From contig NZ_JAHZUY010000007.1 of NCBI RefSeq assembly GCF_019458025.1, positions 62,001 through 126,000 on the forward strand: DNA of 64,000 nt, in the 5' to 3' direction. Both the position numbers and the translations under genes were made by a program. This DNA comes from Caldovatus aquaticus (lineage in GTDB: Bacteria; Pseudomonadota; Alphaproteobacteria; Acetobacterales; Acetobacteraceae). Below, piece after piece: positions 1-7,301 of the stretch (the stretch's first letter is position 1; each line of letters starts with the position of its first letter). The notes beneath the pieces are model-generated. The model made no database searches. It worked only from the letters and a program-made list of their open reading frames with translations, and was not told where the DNA came from.

Positions 1-628
1 TCGGCAGCATCTTCTTCATGTCCACGCCGGTGAGCTGCTCGAGCGCCCGCGCGTAGGCCTCGGCGTGCACGCCGCCGCGCGTGAACAGGTAGCCGAGCAT
101 GCGCCGCGCCGCCGGGTTGTCCGTCATCTGATAGACGCGGAGCTTCACCGTGCGCGCGCCGTTCTCGAGGAAGAAGTTGTGCAGCAGGTCGAGGATCAGG
201 TTGCCCGAGTTGAAGATGTAGTCGCCCCGCCAGGGCTGGCCGAGCGCATTCGCCGCCATGATCCCGTGCGGCCCGTTGATATGGAAGCTCGGGCCGGCGC
301 CGGCGGCGGTCTTGAACGGGTCGGCGAAGGGCGCCTCGCCCTTGGCGGTGTCGCCCTTCGGCTCGATGCCGTGGAGCAGGGCGTTCACCGTCGCGCCGAC
401 CAGCTCGATGTGGCCGAGCTCCTCGGTCGCGATGTTGGCGATCAGCGCGTAGAACGGGCGCAGCTTGTCGCGCTGGCGGAAGTTGAAGCTCTGGTACATG
501 TAGGTGTTGAGCGTCGTCATCTCGCCGAAGCGCCCGCCCATCAGCTCCTGCACCGCGGCGGCGGCGCTCGGGTCCGGCCTGGTCGGCATCGGCATCTCGA
601 CCTGCAGCCGGTCGATTCTCAGGAACAT
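1..628 (-). CDS. Manganese (non-haem) catalase, C-terminus cut by window edge
   Basis: Cytosolic dimanganese catalase that converts hydrogen peroxide to water and oxygen. The first 209 residues are visible; the rest of the roughly 290-residue family length lies before base 1. The protein begins MFLRIDRLQVEMPMP, a typical start for the family. ATEELGHIELVG near residue 67 and GGVHAEAYARALE near residue 188 supply Glu/His pairs expected as metal ligands in a ferritin-like four-helix bundle. The start is chosen for the AAGGGAGG ribosome site six bases upstream. The gene diverges from oxyR, 145 bases away, which fits peroxide-inducible control (inferred). Confidence 0.9.
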   Translation of the reverse strand, partial: MFLRIDRLQVEMPMPTRPDPSAAAAVQELMGGRFGEMTTLNTYMYQSFNFRQRDKLRPFYALIANIATEELGHIELVGATVNALLHGIEPKGDTAKGEAPFADPFKTAAGAGPSFHINGPHGIMAANALGQPWRGDYIFNSGNLILDLLHNFFLENGARTVKLRVYQMTDNPAARRMLGYLFTRGGVHAEAYARALEQLTGVDMKKMLP

Positions 629-734
629 GGCATGCCTCCCTTGCAGAGCCGCGGCGGCGCGGAGGCCGGCGGTCCGCTGGCCGGCCGCCTGCCTGGCCGC
701 AGCGGGTCGAGGGTGGCGATCCGCGGCGCAACGT

Positions 735-764
735 TCTAATGAATAATGTCAACGCTTTTCATCG
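735..764. promoter_or_regulatory. AT-rich control region between Mn catalase gene and oxyR
   Basis: The 145-base divergent intergenic region is GC-rich except for this stretch next to the oxyR start. It holds an inverted repeat with arms ATGAA (739-743) and TTCAT (758-762), 14 bases apart. LysR-type regulators bind imperfect dyads in such divergent promoters, so an OxyR site or promoter is plausible. I do not see a match to the E. coli ATAG/CTAT OxyR consensus. Confidence 0.35.
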
Positions 765-773
765 AGCGGACCG

Positions 774-1679
774 ATGACGCCGCTGCCGTCCCCCCGTCAG
801 CTCCGCTACCTCGTCGCCCTCGCCGAGCACGGGCATTTCGGCCGCGCCGCCGCGGCCTGCGCCGTCACCCAGTCCACCCTCTCGGCCGGGATCATCGCGC
901 TGGAGCAGCAGCTCGATGCCGCGCTGCTGGAGCGCACCGGCGCCAAGCGCCCGGTCTTCACCCCGCTCGGCCTCGAGATCGTGGCGCGCGCCCGCGCCGC
1001 GCTCGGTGCCCTGGAGGCGGTGGTGGAGACCGCCGCCGCGGCGCGCGAGCCGCTGAGCGGCCCGCTGCGCCTCGGCATCATTCCGACCATCGGGCCCTTC
1101 CTGCTGCCGCGCCTGATGCCGCGGCTGCGCGACCGATTCCCGCGCCTCAAGCTCTGGCTGCGCGAGGATTTGACCGAGCGGCTGGTGGAGGCGCTGGAGG
1201 GCGGCCGCCTCGACCTCCTCCTCCTCGCGCTGCCCTGCGCCTGCGGCGAGGCGGAGACCGAGCCGCTCGCCCTCGATCCCTTCCTCGCCGCCCTGCCCGA
1301 GGACCACCGGCTGGCCGCGCGCGAGCGGGTGCCGGTCGCCGCCCTCGGCGCGGAGCGGCTGCTGCTGCTCGAGGACGGCCACTGCCTGCGCGAGCATGCG
1401 CTCGACGCCTGCGGCCTGCCGGGCGCGGCGGCGGGCGAGGCCTTCGCCGCCACCTCGCTCTACACCCTGGTGCAGATGGTCGCGAGCGGCCTCGGGGTGA
1501 CGCTGGTGCCGCGGCTTGCGGTGCGCGGCGGCGTCCTTGCCGGCGCCCCGGTGGCGGTGCGCCCGCTCGATCGCGAGGTCGGGCGCAGGCTCGGCCTCGC
1601 CTGGCGCGCCCGCAGCCCGCGCGCGGCGGAGTTCCGCGGCCTCGCGCCCACCATTGCCGAGGCGATCGCCGCCGAGTAG
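774..1679 (+). CDS. oxyR: OxyR-type peroxide-sensing LysR regulator
   Basis: LysR-family activator of 301 residues, close to the usual OxyR length of about 305. The N-terminal winged helix-turn-helix reads LRYLVALAEHGHFGRAAAAC and continues VTQSTLSAGI. The effector domain carries the OxyR signature LEDGHCLREHALDAC. Its two cysteines, C204 and C213, are nine apart, matching C199/C208 of E. coli OxyR, which form a disulfide on peroxide exposure. It diverges from a Mn catalase, a natural target. The ATG at 774 has only a weak GAGCGGA ribosome site. The cysteine pair makes OxyR much more likely than another LysR subtype. Confidence 0.93.
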   Translation: MTPLPSPRQLRYLVALAEHGHFGRAAAACAVTQSTLSAGIIALEQQLDAALLERTGAKRPVFTPLGLEIVARARAALGALEAVVETAAAAREPLSGPLRLGIIPTIGPFLLPRLMPRLRDRFPRLKLWLREDLTERLVEALEGGRLDLLLLALPCACGEAETEPLALDPFLAALPEDHRLAARERVPVAALGAERLLLLEDGHCLREHALDACGLPGAAAGEAFAATSLYTLVQMVASGLGVTLVPRLAVRGGVLAGAPVAVRPLDREVGRRLGLAWRARSPRAAEFRGLAPTIAEAIAAE

Positions 1680-1711
1680 CAACGCGGCGGGCCGGCGGAG
1701 GAGGGCGCGAG

Positions 1712-2962
1712 ATGGCGGCTGCCGAGACGACCGATGCGGATGGCCTGACCGCGGCGCAGCGGCATCTGCGCGACCGCGCCCGCGAGCTGGCGCGCGAGGC
1801 CGCCGCCCAGGCCGCGGAGACCGACCGCAGCGAGCAGTATCCCTGGCCGATGGTCCGCCGCCTGACCGAGGCGGGCTTCATGGGCATGACCATCCCCCGC
1901 GAATGGGGCGGGGCCGGTCTCTCTTATTTCGACGCGGTGCTGGCGATCGAGGAATTCTCCAGGGCCTGCGCCGTCTGCGGCCGCATCGTCGTCGAGGCCA
2001 ACATGGGCGCGATCGGCGCCGTGATGGCCTACGGCACGCCGGAGCAGAAGCGCCTCGCCGCCGGCCTCGTCCTCGCCGGCGACAAGCCGGCGATCCTGAT
2101 CACCGAGCCCGAGGCCGGTTCCGCCGCGACCGAGATGCGCACCCGCGCGGTGCGCCGCGGCGACGTGTGGGTGCTCGACGGCGACAAGACCTGGATCACC
2201 GGCGGCGGCGTCTCGCGCCTGCACCTCGTCTTCGCCCGCGCCGTCGAGGACGGCGAGGAGAAGGGCATCGGCGGCTTCCTCGTCGTGCGCGAGGGCGACG
2301 CCTTGCCGCCCGGCATGAGCGTGCGCCGCATCCCCTCGATGGGCCTGCGCGGGATGCCGGAGGCGGAGATCGCGCTGCGCGGCGTCGCGGTGCCCGACGC
2401 GATGGCGCTGCGCCCGCCCGGCGGCTGGGCGCGCGGCTTCGGGCGGCTGATGGACGCCTACAACGGCCAGCGCGTCGGCGCGGCGACGGTGGCGCTCGGC
2501 CTCGCCGCCGGCGCCTACGGGCACGCGCTCGACTACGCCAGGCGGCGCCGCCAGTTCGGCCGGCCGATCGCGGAATTCCAGGGCCTCTCCTGGATGCTCG
2601 CCGACATGGCGATCGAGATCGAGGCCGCGCGGGCGATGGTCTGGCGCGCCGCGCGCAGCGCCGGCCCGGCCGGCTTCCCCGATCGCCTCGCCGCCGCCCA
2701 GGCGAAGATCCTCGCCTCGGAGATGGCGATCCGGGTGACCAACGCGGCGCTGCAGGTCTGGGGCGCGGCCGGCTATTCGCGCGACAACCCGATGGAGCGC
2801 TACGTCCGCGACGCGCGCATGTTCGCCATCGCCGGCGGCACCGCGCAGGTGCTGCGCAACCAGGTCGCCGAGCAGATCCTCGGCCGCAAGCTGCCGCAGA
2901 CGCGCGAGGGCGTGCTGCGGCTCGCGGCGGAGGAGGCGGCGGGCCGGGCGGCGGCGGAGTAG
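1712..2962 (+). CDS. Acyl-CoA dehydrogenase family flavoprotein lacking the usual catalytic Glu
   Basis: A 416-residue FAD protein with the three ACAD domains: N-terminal helices, a beta domain with ITEPEAGSAATEM and DGDKTWITGGG, and C-terminal helices with RRQFGRPIAEFQGLSWMLADM and WGAAGYSRDNPMERYVRDAR. In short-chain ACADs the base is the Glu of the YEGTSE motif. The matching segment here is AGGTAQ (about residues 374-379), with Gly at the Glu position. The base may sit elsewhere, as in isovaleryl-CoA and long-chain enzymes, or the reaction may differ, as in desulfinase-type members. GGAGGAGGG precedes the ATG. The gene lies 32 bases after oxyR; a functional link is not evident. Confidence 0.85.
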   Translation: MAAAETTDADGLTAAQRHLRDRARELAREAAAQAAETDRSEQYPWPMVRRLTEAGFMGMTIPREWGGAGLSYFDAVLAIEEFSRACAVCGRIVVEANMGAIGAVMAYGTPEQKRLAAGLVLAGDKPAILITEPEAGSAATEMRTRAVRRGDVWVLDGDKTWITGGGVSRLHLVFARAVEDGEEKGIGGFLVVREGDALPPGMSVRRIPSMGLRGMPEAEIALRGVAVPDAMALRPPGGWARGFGRLMDAYNGQRVGAATVALGLAAGAYGHALDYARRRRQFGRPIAEFQGLSWMLADMAIEIEAARAMVWRAARSAGPAGFPDRLAAAQAKILASEMAIRVTNAALQVWGAAGYSRDNPMERYVRDARMFAIAGGTAQVLRNQVAEQILGRKLPQTREGVLRLAAEEAAGRAAAE

Positions 2963-3034
2963 CGACGCCGCGCCGCCGGCTTGACCCGTCCCCCCGCCGA
3001 CCCTAGAAGCCGCAGCCTTGCGAGGTGGCCACCG

Positions 3035-3160
3035 ATGAAGATCCTCAACAGCCTGAAGACCGCCAAGACGCGCGACAAGAACTGCAAGCTCGTGCGCCGC
3101 AAGGGGCGGATCTACGTCATCAACAAGCTGAAGCCGCGGCTCAAGGCCCGGCAGGGCTGA
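3035..3160 (+). CDS. rpmJ: 50S ribosomal protein bL36, zinc-free type
   Basis: A 41-residue basic protein, [20 protein letters not shown] and onward, ending in KPRLKARQG. It binds 23S rRNA in the large subunit. bL36 exists as a zinc-binding form with a CxxC...C...H site and a zinc-free form. Only one cysteine (C17) remains here and the CxxC is absent, so this is the zinc-free form common in alphaproteobacteria. The gene stands alone with flanking non-coding DNA of 72 bases upstream and about 180 downstream, away from ribosomal operons. Confidence 0.95.
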   Translation: MKILNSLKTAKTRDKNCKLVRRKGRIYVINKLKPRLKARQG

Positions 3161-3341
3161 CCCGTCCCCGGCCGGGCCGCGCCTGGCCGGCGTTCGGGGC
3201 GGGGGCTGTGTCCGGGGCGGGGCCGGCGGAGGGTGCCGGGCCGGCCGCGGCGCGCTCCGCCGGCCCCGCCGCGTGCCGACTTGCTCCTCCGGCGGCGGCG
3301 CCACATCTTCGTCTCCGGCCCCCTTCCGGAGCCTGCCCGCC

Positions 3342-4799
3342 GTGATCGCCCTGCCGCCGCCGAAGCCGGAAATCCTCGCCCGCCGCGACGCGATCGTCGC
3401 CGCGCTGCGCGCCATCGTTCCCGGCGAGGGCGTCATCAGCGCCCCGCTCGAGCTCAAGCCCTACGAGACCGACGGCCTCACCGCCTACCGCCAGCCCCCG
3501 CTCGCGGTCGTGCTGCCCACCAGCACCGAACAGGTCGCCGCCGTGATGCGCTACTGCCACGCGAACGGCATCCGCGTGGTGCCGCGCGGGGCCGGCACCT
3601 CGCTCTCCGGCGGGGCGCTGCCGCTCGCGGACGCGGTGGTGATCGGCCTGATGCGGATGAACCGCATCCTCGAGGTGGACTACGACAACCGCCTCGCCGT
3701 GGTGGAGGCGGGCGTGACCAACCTCGGCATCACCGCCGCGGTCGCGGAGCGGGGCTTCTTCTACGCCCCCGACCCGTCCTCGCAGCTCGCCTGCATGATC
3801 GGCGGCAACGTGATGATGAACTCGGGCGGCGCGCACTGCCTGAAATACGGGGTGACGGCGAACAACCTGCTCGGGGTGAAATTCGTCACCGTCGAGGGCG
3901 AGGTGGTGGAGATCGGCGGCCGCCACCTCGACGCCGCGGGCTACGACTGGCTCGGCCTGATCACCGGCAGCGAGGGCCAGCTCGGCATCGTCACCGAGGT
4001 CACGGTGCGCATCCTGCCGAGCCCGGAGGGGGCGCGGGCGATGCTCGCCGCCTTCCGCTCGATCGAGGTCGCCGGCGCTGCGGTCGCCGCCATCATCGGC
4101 AGCGGCATCATCCCGGTCGCGCTCGAGTTCATGGACCGCCCCTGCATCCACGCCTGCGAGGCCTTCGCCCATGCCGGCTACCCGCTGGACGCGGAGGCGA
4201 TGCTGATCATCGAGGTCGAGGGCAGCGAGGCCGAGCAGGACATGCTCCTCGGCCGCATCCGGGAGATCTGCGGACGCTTCGACCCGATCTCGCTGAGGGT
4301 CGCGCAGACCGCCGAGGAGAGCGCGGCGATCTGGAAGGGCCGCAAGGGCGCCTTCGGCGCCGTCGGCCGCATCTCGCCCGACTATCTCTGCATGGACGGC
4401 ACCATCCCGACCTCCGAGCTGCCGCGCGTGCTCGGCCGCATCGCCGAGATGAGCCGCGCCTACGGCCTCCAGGTCGCCAACGTCTTCCACGCCGGCGACG
4501 GCAACCTCCATCCGCTGATCCTGTTCGACGCCAACGACCCCGAGAGCACGCGCAAGGCCGAGGCCTTCGGGGCGGACATCCTCAGGCTCTGCGTCGAGGT
4601 CGGCGGCTGCCTCACCGGCGAGCACGGCGTCGGCGTCGAGAAGCGCGACCTGATGGGGGTGCAGTTCCTGCCGCACGAGCTCGCCCAGCAGCGGCGGATC
4701 AAGGGCGCCTTCGACCCGGACTGGCTGCTGAACCCCTCGAAGGTCTTCCCGCTGGAGGGCGAGGGCGCCGCGCCCGCTCTCACCGCCCGCGCGGCATGA
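3342..4799 (+). CDS. glcD: Glycolate oxidase subunit GlcD (FAD-binding)
   Basis: FAD-dependent oxidase subunit that oxidises glycolate to glyoxylate as part of GlcDEF. The FAD-binding type 4 (PCMH) domain shows VPRGAGTSLSGGALP, a strong pyrophosphate-binding loop, and the C-terminal FAD-oxidase domain ends in HAGDGNLHPLILFD, TGEHGVGVEKRD and FDPDWLLNPSKVFP. I chose GTG at 3342, giving 485 residues starting VIALPPPKPEILARRDAIVA, which matches known GlcD starts better than an upstream extension at 3273. The stop overlaps the glcE start in ATGA, implying translational coupling. D-lactate dehydrogenases are related, but the adjacent glcE and glcF favour glycolate. Confidence 0.92.
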   Translation: MIALPPPKPEILARRDAIVAALRAIVPGEGVISAPLELKPYETDGLTAYRQPPLAVVLPTSTEQVAAVMRYCHANGIRVVPRGAGTSLSGGALPLADAVVIGLMRMNRILEVDYDNRLAVVEAGVTNLGITAAVAERGFFYAPDPSSQLACMIGGNVMMNSGGAHCLKYGVTANNLLGVKFVTVEGEVVEIGGRHLDAAGYDWLGLITGSEGQLGIVTEVTVRILPSPEGARAMLAAFRSIEVAGAAVAAIIGSGIIPVALEFMDRPCIHACEAFAHAGYPLDAEAMLIIEVEGSEAEQDMLLGRIREICGRFDPISLRVAQTAEESAAIWKGRKGAFGAVGRISPDYLCMDGTIPTSELPRVLGRIAEMSRAYGLQVANVFHAGDGNLHPLILFDANDPESTRKAEAFGADILRLCVEVGGCLTGEHGVGVEKRDLMGVQFLPHELAQQRRIKGAFDPDWLLNPSKVFPLEGEGAAPALTARAA

Positions 4800-5995
4800 G
4801 CGCCGCGCTGCTCGCGCCGGACTCGGAGGAGGAGGTCGCCCGCGCCGTCGCCGCGGCAGCGGCCGCGGGCGAACCCCTCGCGATCGAGGGCAACGGCACG
4901 AAGCGCGCCCTGCTGCGCCCGGTCCAGGCGGCGCGCACCCTCTCCACCCGCAACCTCCGCGGCATCACGCTCTACCGGCCGCAGGAGCTCATCCTCTCCG
5001 CCCGCGCCGGCACCCCGCTGCCGGAGATCGAGGCGGCGCTCGCCGAGCACGGCCAGCACCTGATCGCCGAGCCGCCCGACACCCGCGCCCTGTTCGGCGC
5101 CGAGCTGCCGGCGACCCTCGGCGGCGTCGTCGCCGCCAACCTCTCCGGCCCGCGCCGGATCGCCTGGGGGGCGATGCGCGACCACGTGCTCGGCGTGCGC
5201 TTCGTCAACGGCGCGGGCGAGGTGATCCGCTCCGGCGGGCGGGTGCTGAAGAACGTCACCGGGCTCGACCTCTGCAAGCTGCTCACCGGCAGCTACGGCA
5301 CGCTCGGCGTGCTCACCGAGATCACGCTCAAGGTCCTGCCGGCGCCGGAAGCCACCGGCAGCGTCGCGCTGCGCGTCCCCGACCTCGCCACCGGAGTCCG
5401 CGCCCTCGCCGCCGGTCTCGGCAGCCCCTTCGGCCCCACCGGGGCGGCCCTGCTGCCCGAGGGGGCGCCGGCCTTCGGCCTGGAGGGGACGACGGCGCTG
5501 CTGCGGATCGAGGACTTCGCGCCCTCGGTCGCCTATCGCCTCGACCGGCTGCGCGCGCTGCTCGCCCCCCTCGGCGCGCCGCGCCTGCTCGACGCCGAGA
5601 CCAGCCGGGCCCTGTGGCGCCTGGTGCGCGAGGCGAGCCTGCTCGGCGCCGCTGCCGGGGAGGCGATCTGGCGCGTCTCCGTCCCGCCGACCGCCGGGCC
5701 GGCAGTCGCCGCGGCGCTGCGCGGGGCCTTCGCCGCCAGGCTGCTGCTGGACTGGGGTGGCGGCCTGGTCTGGGTCGCCGGGCCGGCGACCGAGGCGGCG
5801 CACGCCGCCGTCACGGCGGCGGCCCGCGCCGGCGGCGGCGTCTGGACCCTGTTCCGCGCCCCCGAACCCCTGCGCGCCGCGGTCGCGGTGCTGCCGGGGG
5901 AGCCGCCGCCGCTCGCCGCGATCGCCGCCCGGGTGAAGGCGGCGCTGGACCCCAAGGGCGTGCTCAATCCGGGCCGGATGCGGGCGGGGGCCTGA
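4796..5995 (+). CDS. glcE: Glycolate oxidase subunit GlcE
   Basis: Second FAD-binding subunit of glycolate oxidase, 399 residues. Its N-terminal PCMH-type domain has EGNGTKRALLRP, FGAELPATLGGVVAANLSGP and GGRVLKNVTGLDLCKLLTGS, all typical of GlcE. It ends in LDPKGVLNPGRM, shared with GlcD-type proteins. The start codon overlaps the glcD stop. The C-terminal substrate-cap region is shorter and less conserved than in GlcD, as is normal for the family. The third subunit gene, glcF, does not follow directly but lies 1.3 kb downstream. Confidence 0.92.
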   Translation: MSAALLAPDSEEEVARAVAAAAAAGEPLAIEGNGTKRALLRPVQAARTLSTRNLRGITLYRPQELILSARAGTPLPEIEAALAEHGQHLIAEPPDTRALFGAELPATLGGVVAANLSGPRRIAWGAMRDHVLGVRFVNGAGEVIRSGGRVLKNVTGLDLCKLLTGSYGTLGVLTEITLKVLPAPEATGSVALRVPDLATGVRALAAGLGSPFGPTGAALLPEGAPAFGLEGTTALLRIEDFAPSVAYRLDRLRALLAPLGAPRLLDAETSRALWRLVREASLLGAAAGEAIWRVSVPPTAGPAVAAALRGAFAARLLLDWGGGLVWVAGPATEAAHAAVTAAARAGGGVWTLFRAPEPLRAAVAVLPGEPPPLAAIAARVKAALDPKGVLNPGRMRAGA

Positions 5996-6108
5996 TCCGT
6001 CGGCCCCGAGTCGGCCCTGCGGCCGTCATCGTCGCGCACAGAACATGCTGCGTTCGCGCTCGCATACATGTTATAAAGATATTATTGCGATCGTCGGTTC
6101 CCGTCGCC

Positions 6109-6933
6109 ATGGCGCGGATCGTTCTTCTCGGCCTCACGCTCGTGTTCACCGCCTTCCCGGCGGTGGCGGCGCTGGGGCTGTGGGTCCTGCTGCCCGATCC
6201 GCAGAAGGTGCTCGGGGCGGGGCCGGGGGAGCTCGGCGCCTTGCTCGCCGGCTTGTTCGCCCCGCCGGCGCTCGCCTTCCTCGCCGCCGCCCATCTCCTG
6301 CAGCGGCGCGAGCTCGGCCTGCTGCGCGAGGCCGTCACCCGCAGCGCCGAGGCGCTGGCGCTGCAGCAGCAGCAGCTCGCCGTCGCGATCCGCGAGTACC
6401 GCACCCAGACGGACGTGCTGCGCGCGCAAGGCGAGCTCGCGAAGGAGGGCGTGCGCGTCGGGCGGCAACAGATCGAGGCGATCGGCCAGCACGCGCGGGA
6501 GACCCGGGCGCTGCGCCTGACGGCGGAATGGGACCTCACGGTGCGCGAGCTGACCATGCTGCTCACCGCGATGTTCCGCCTCGCCTTCGGCTGGCGGCGC
6601 GTGGGCGGCGATCCCGACGAGCCGACGCTCGAGGAGGTGCCGCTGCCCGGGCCGGAGGAGCTGGCGCTGCGCATCCTGCGCATGCTGCCGGCCTCGCCGC
6701 GCGAGGGCTGGACGCTGGAGATGGATCCGCGCTTCGCCCGCCACGCCCGGCGCTACATGGAGGTGTACGAGCGCTTCCTGGCCCGGCTGCCGAACCGGGC
6801 GGCGGCCGGAGGCATCGTCGACCGCGCCTTCTTCGAGGCCTCGATCTACGGGCAGATCCACGCGCGGCTGTCGCTGCTGCCCCGGCCGGCGGAGGCGGAG
6901 GCCGAGCCGGAGATCGGGGCGGCCGCCGACTGA
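6109..6933 (+). CDS. Unknown membrane-anchored coiled-coil protein between glcE and glcF
   Basis: A 274-residue protein I do not recognise. Residues 3-28 and about 38-60 are hydrophobic and likely form a membrane hairpin. Residues 62-130 are heptad-like and Gln/Glu/Arg-rich (LALQQQQLAVAIREY), consistent with a coiled coil. The C-terminal part is soluble, with a helical segment rich in Arg and Glu, ending in an acidic AEAEAEPEIGAAAD tail. The ATG at 6109 has no clear ribosome site; a TTG at 6085 is an alternative. The DNA just upstream is unusually AT-rich with a possible -10 TATAAA at 6072. It separates glcDE from glcF, so it may have its own promoter. Confidence 0.6.
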   Translation: MARIVLLGLTLVFTAFPAVAALGLWVLLPDPQKVLGAGPGELGALLAGLFAPPALAFLAAAHLLQRRELGLLREAVTRSAEALALQQQQLAVAIREYRTQTDVLRAQGELAKEGVRVGRQQIEAIGQHARETRALRLTAEWDLTVRELTMLLTAMFRLAFGWRRVGGDPDEPTLEEVPLPGPEELALRILRMLPASPREGWTLEMDPRFARHARRYMEVYERFLARLPNRAAAGGIVDRAFFEASIYGQIHARLSLLPRPAEAEAEPEIGAAAD

Positions 6934-7094
6934 CCGCCCGCAAGGGCGGCGGCCATGCCGGCGGTCGCCGTCCAGCGCCGCGCCAGCTCTTGCCAGAGCG
7001 TCGTCGCGCCGTCGCGGCCGCTCCGGCGGGAAGGCGCCGCGGCGTCCCGCCACGCGGCATGGCACGGGATCGGTCGCTCGTCGTCCGGTCGCAT
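6846..7094 (-). CDS. Possible small unknown protein
   Basis: An 82-codon minus-strand ORF starting MRPDDERPIPCHAAW. The ATG at 7094 is preceded by an AAGGA ribosome site at good spacing, and residues 35-55 (TLWQELARRWTATAGMAAAL) could form an amphipathic helix. Against it, the last 88 bases run antisense to the end of the 6109-6933 gene and the tail is low in complexity. I cannot assign a function; it may be a chance ORF. Confidence 0.33.
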   Translation of the reverse strand: MRPDDERPIPCHAAWRDAAAPSRRSGRDGATTLWQELARRWTATAGMAAALAGGQSAAAPISGSASASAGRGSSDSRAWICP

Positions 7095-7301
7095 GGGCCC
7101 GTCCTTCCCCTCTGGGCACCGCCAGCACACCGGCCCGGAGCGGCGAGGGAAGGGCTGTGCCGGGGCGGCACTGCGGCAGGCGCGGCGAAATGATGGCGGG
7201 CATCGCTTCCGCCGGCCGAGCGCGCGATTCGCGGCGGGCGCGCGGAGCCGCTACTAGAGGGAAGCAGGACGCGGCCCCCGGCCGCCCGCGAGGTTCACCG
7301 G
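6934..7301. other. Gap between unknown membrane gene and glcF
   Basis: 368 bases with no confident gene. The only candidate is the minus-strand small ORF starting at 7094. A plus-strand ORF at 6955-7257 has no family resemblance and no good ribosome site. I see no tRNA, palindrome or AT-rich promoter. The glcF promoter may lie in 7150-7300, but no -10/-35 pair stands out. Confidence 0.5.

Noticed and set aside
3161-3341. Coding extension of glcD upstream to 3273
   Set aside because: The extension MPTCSSGGGATSS is Ser/Thr/Gly-rich and unlike GlcD; GTG 3342 gives the family start.
6955-7257. Plus-strand ORF before glcF
   Set aside because: No family resemblance, poor ribosome site, low-complexity residues.
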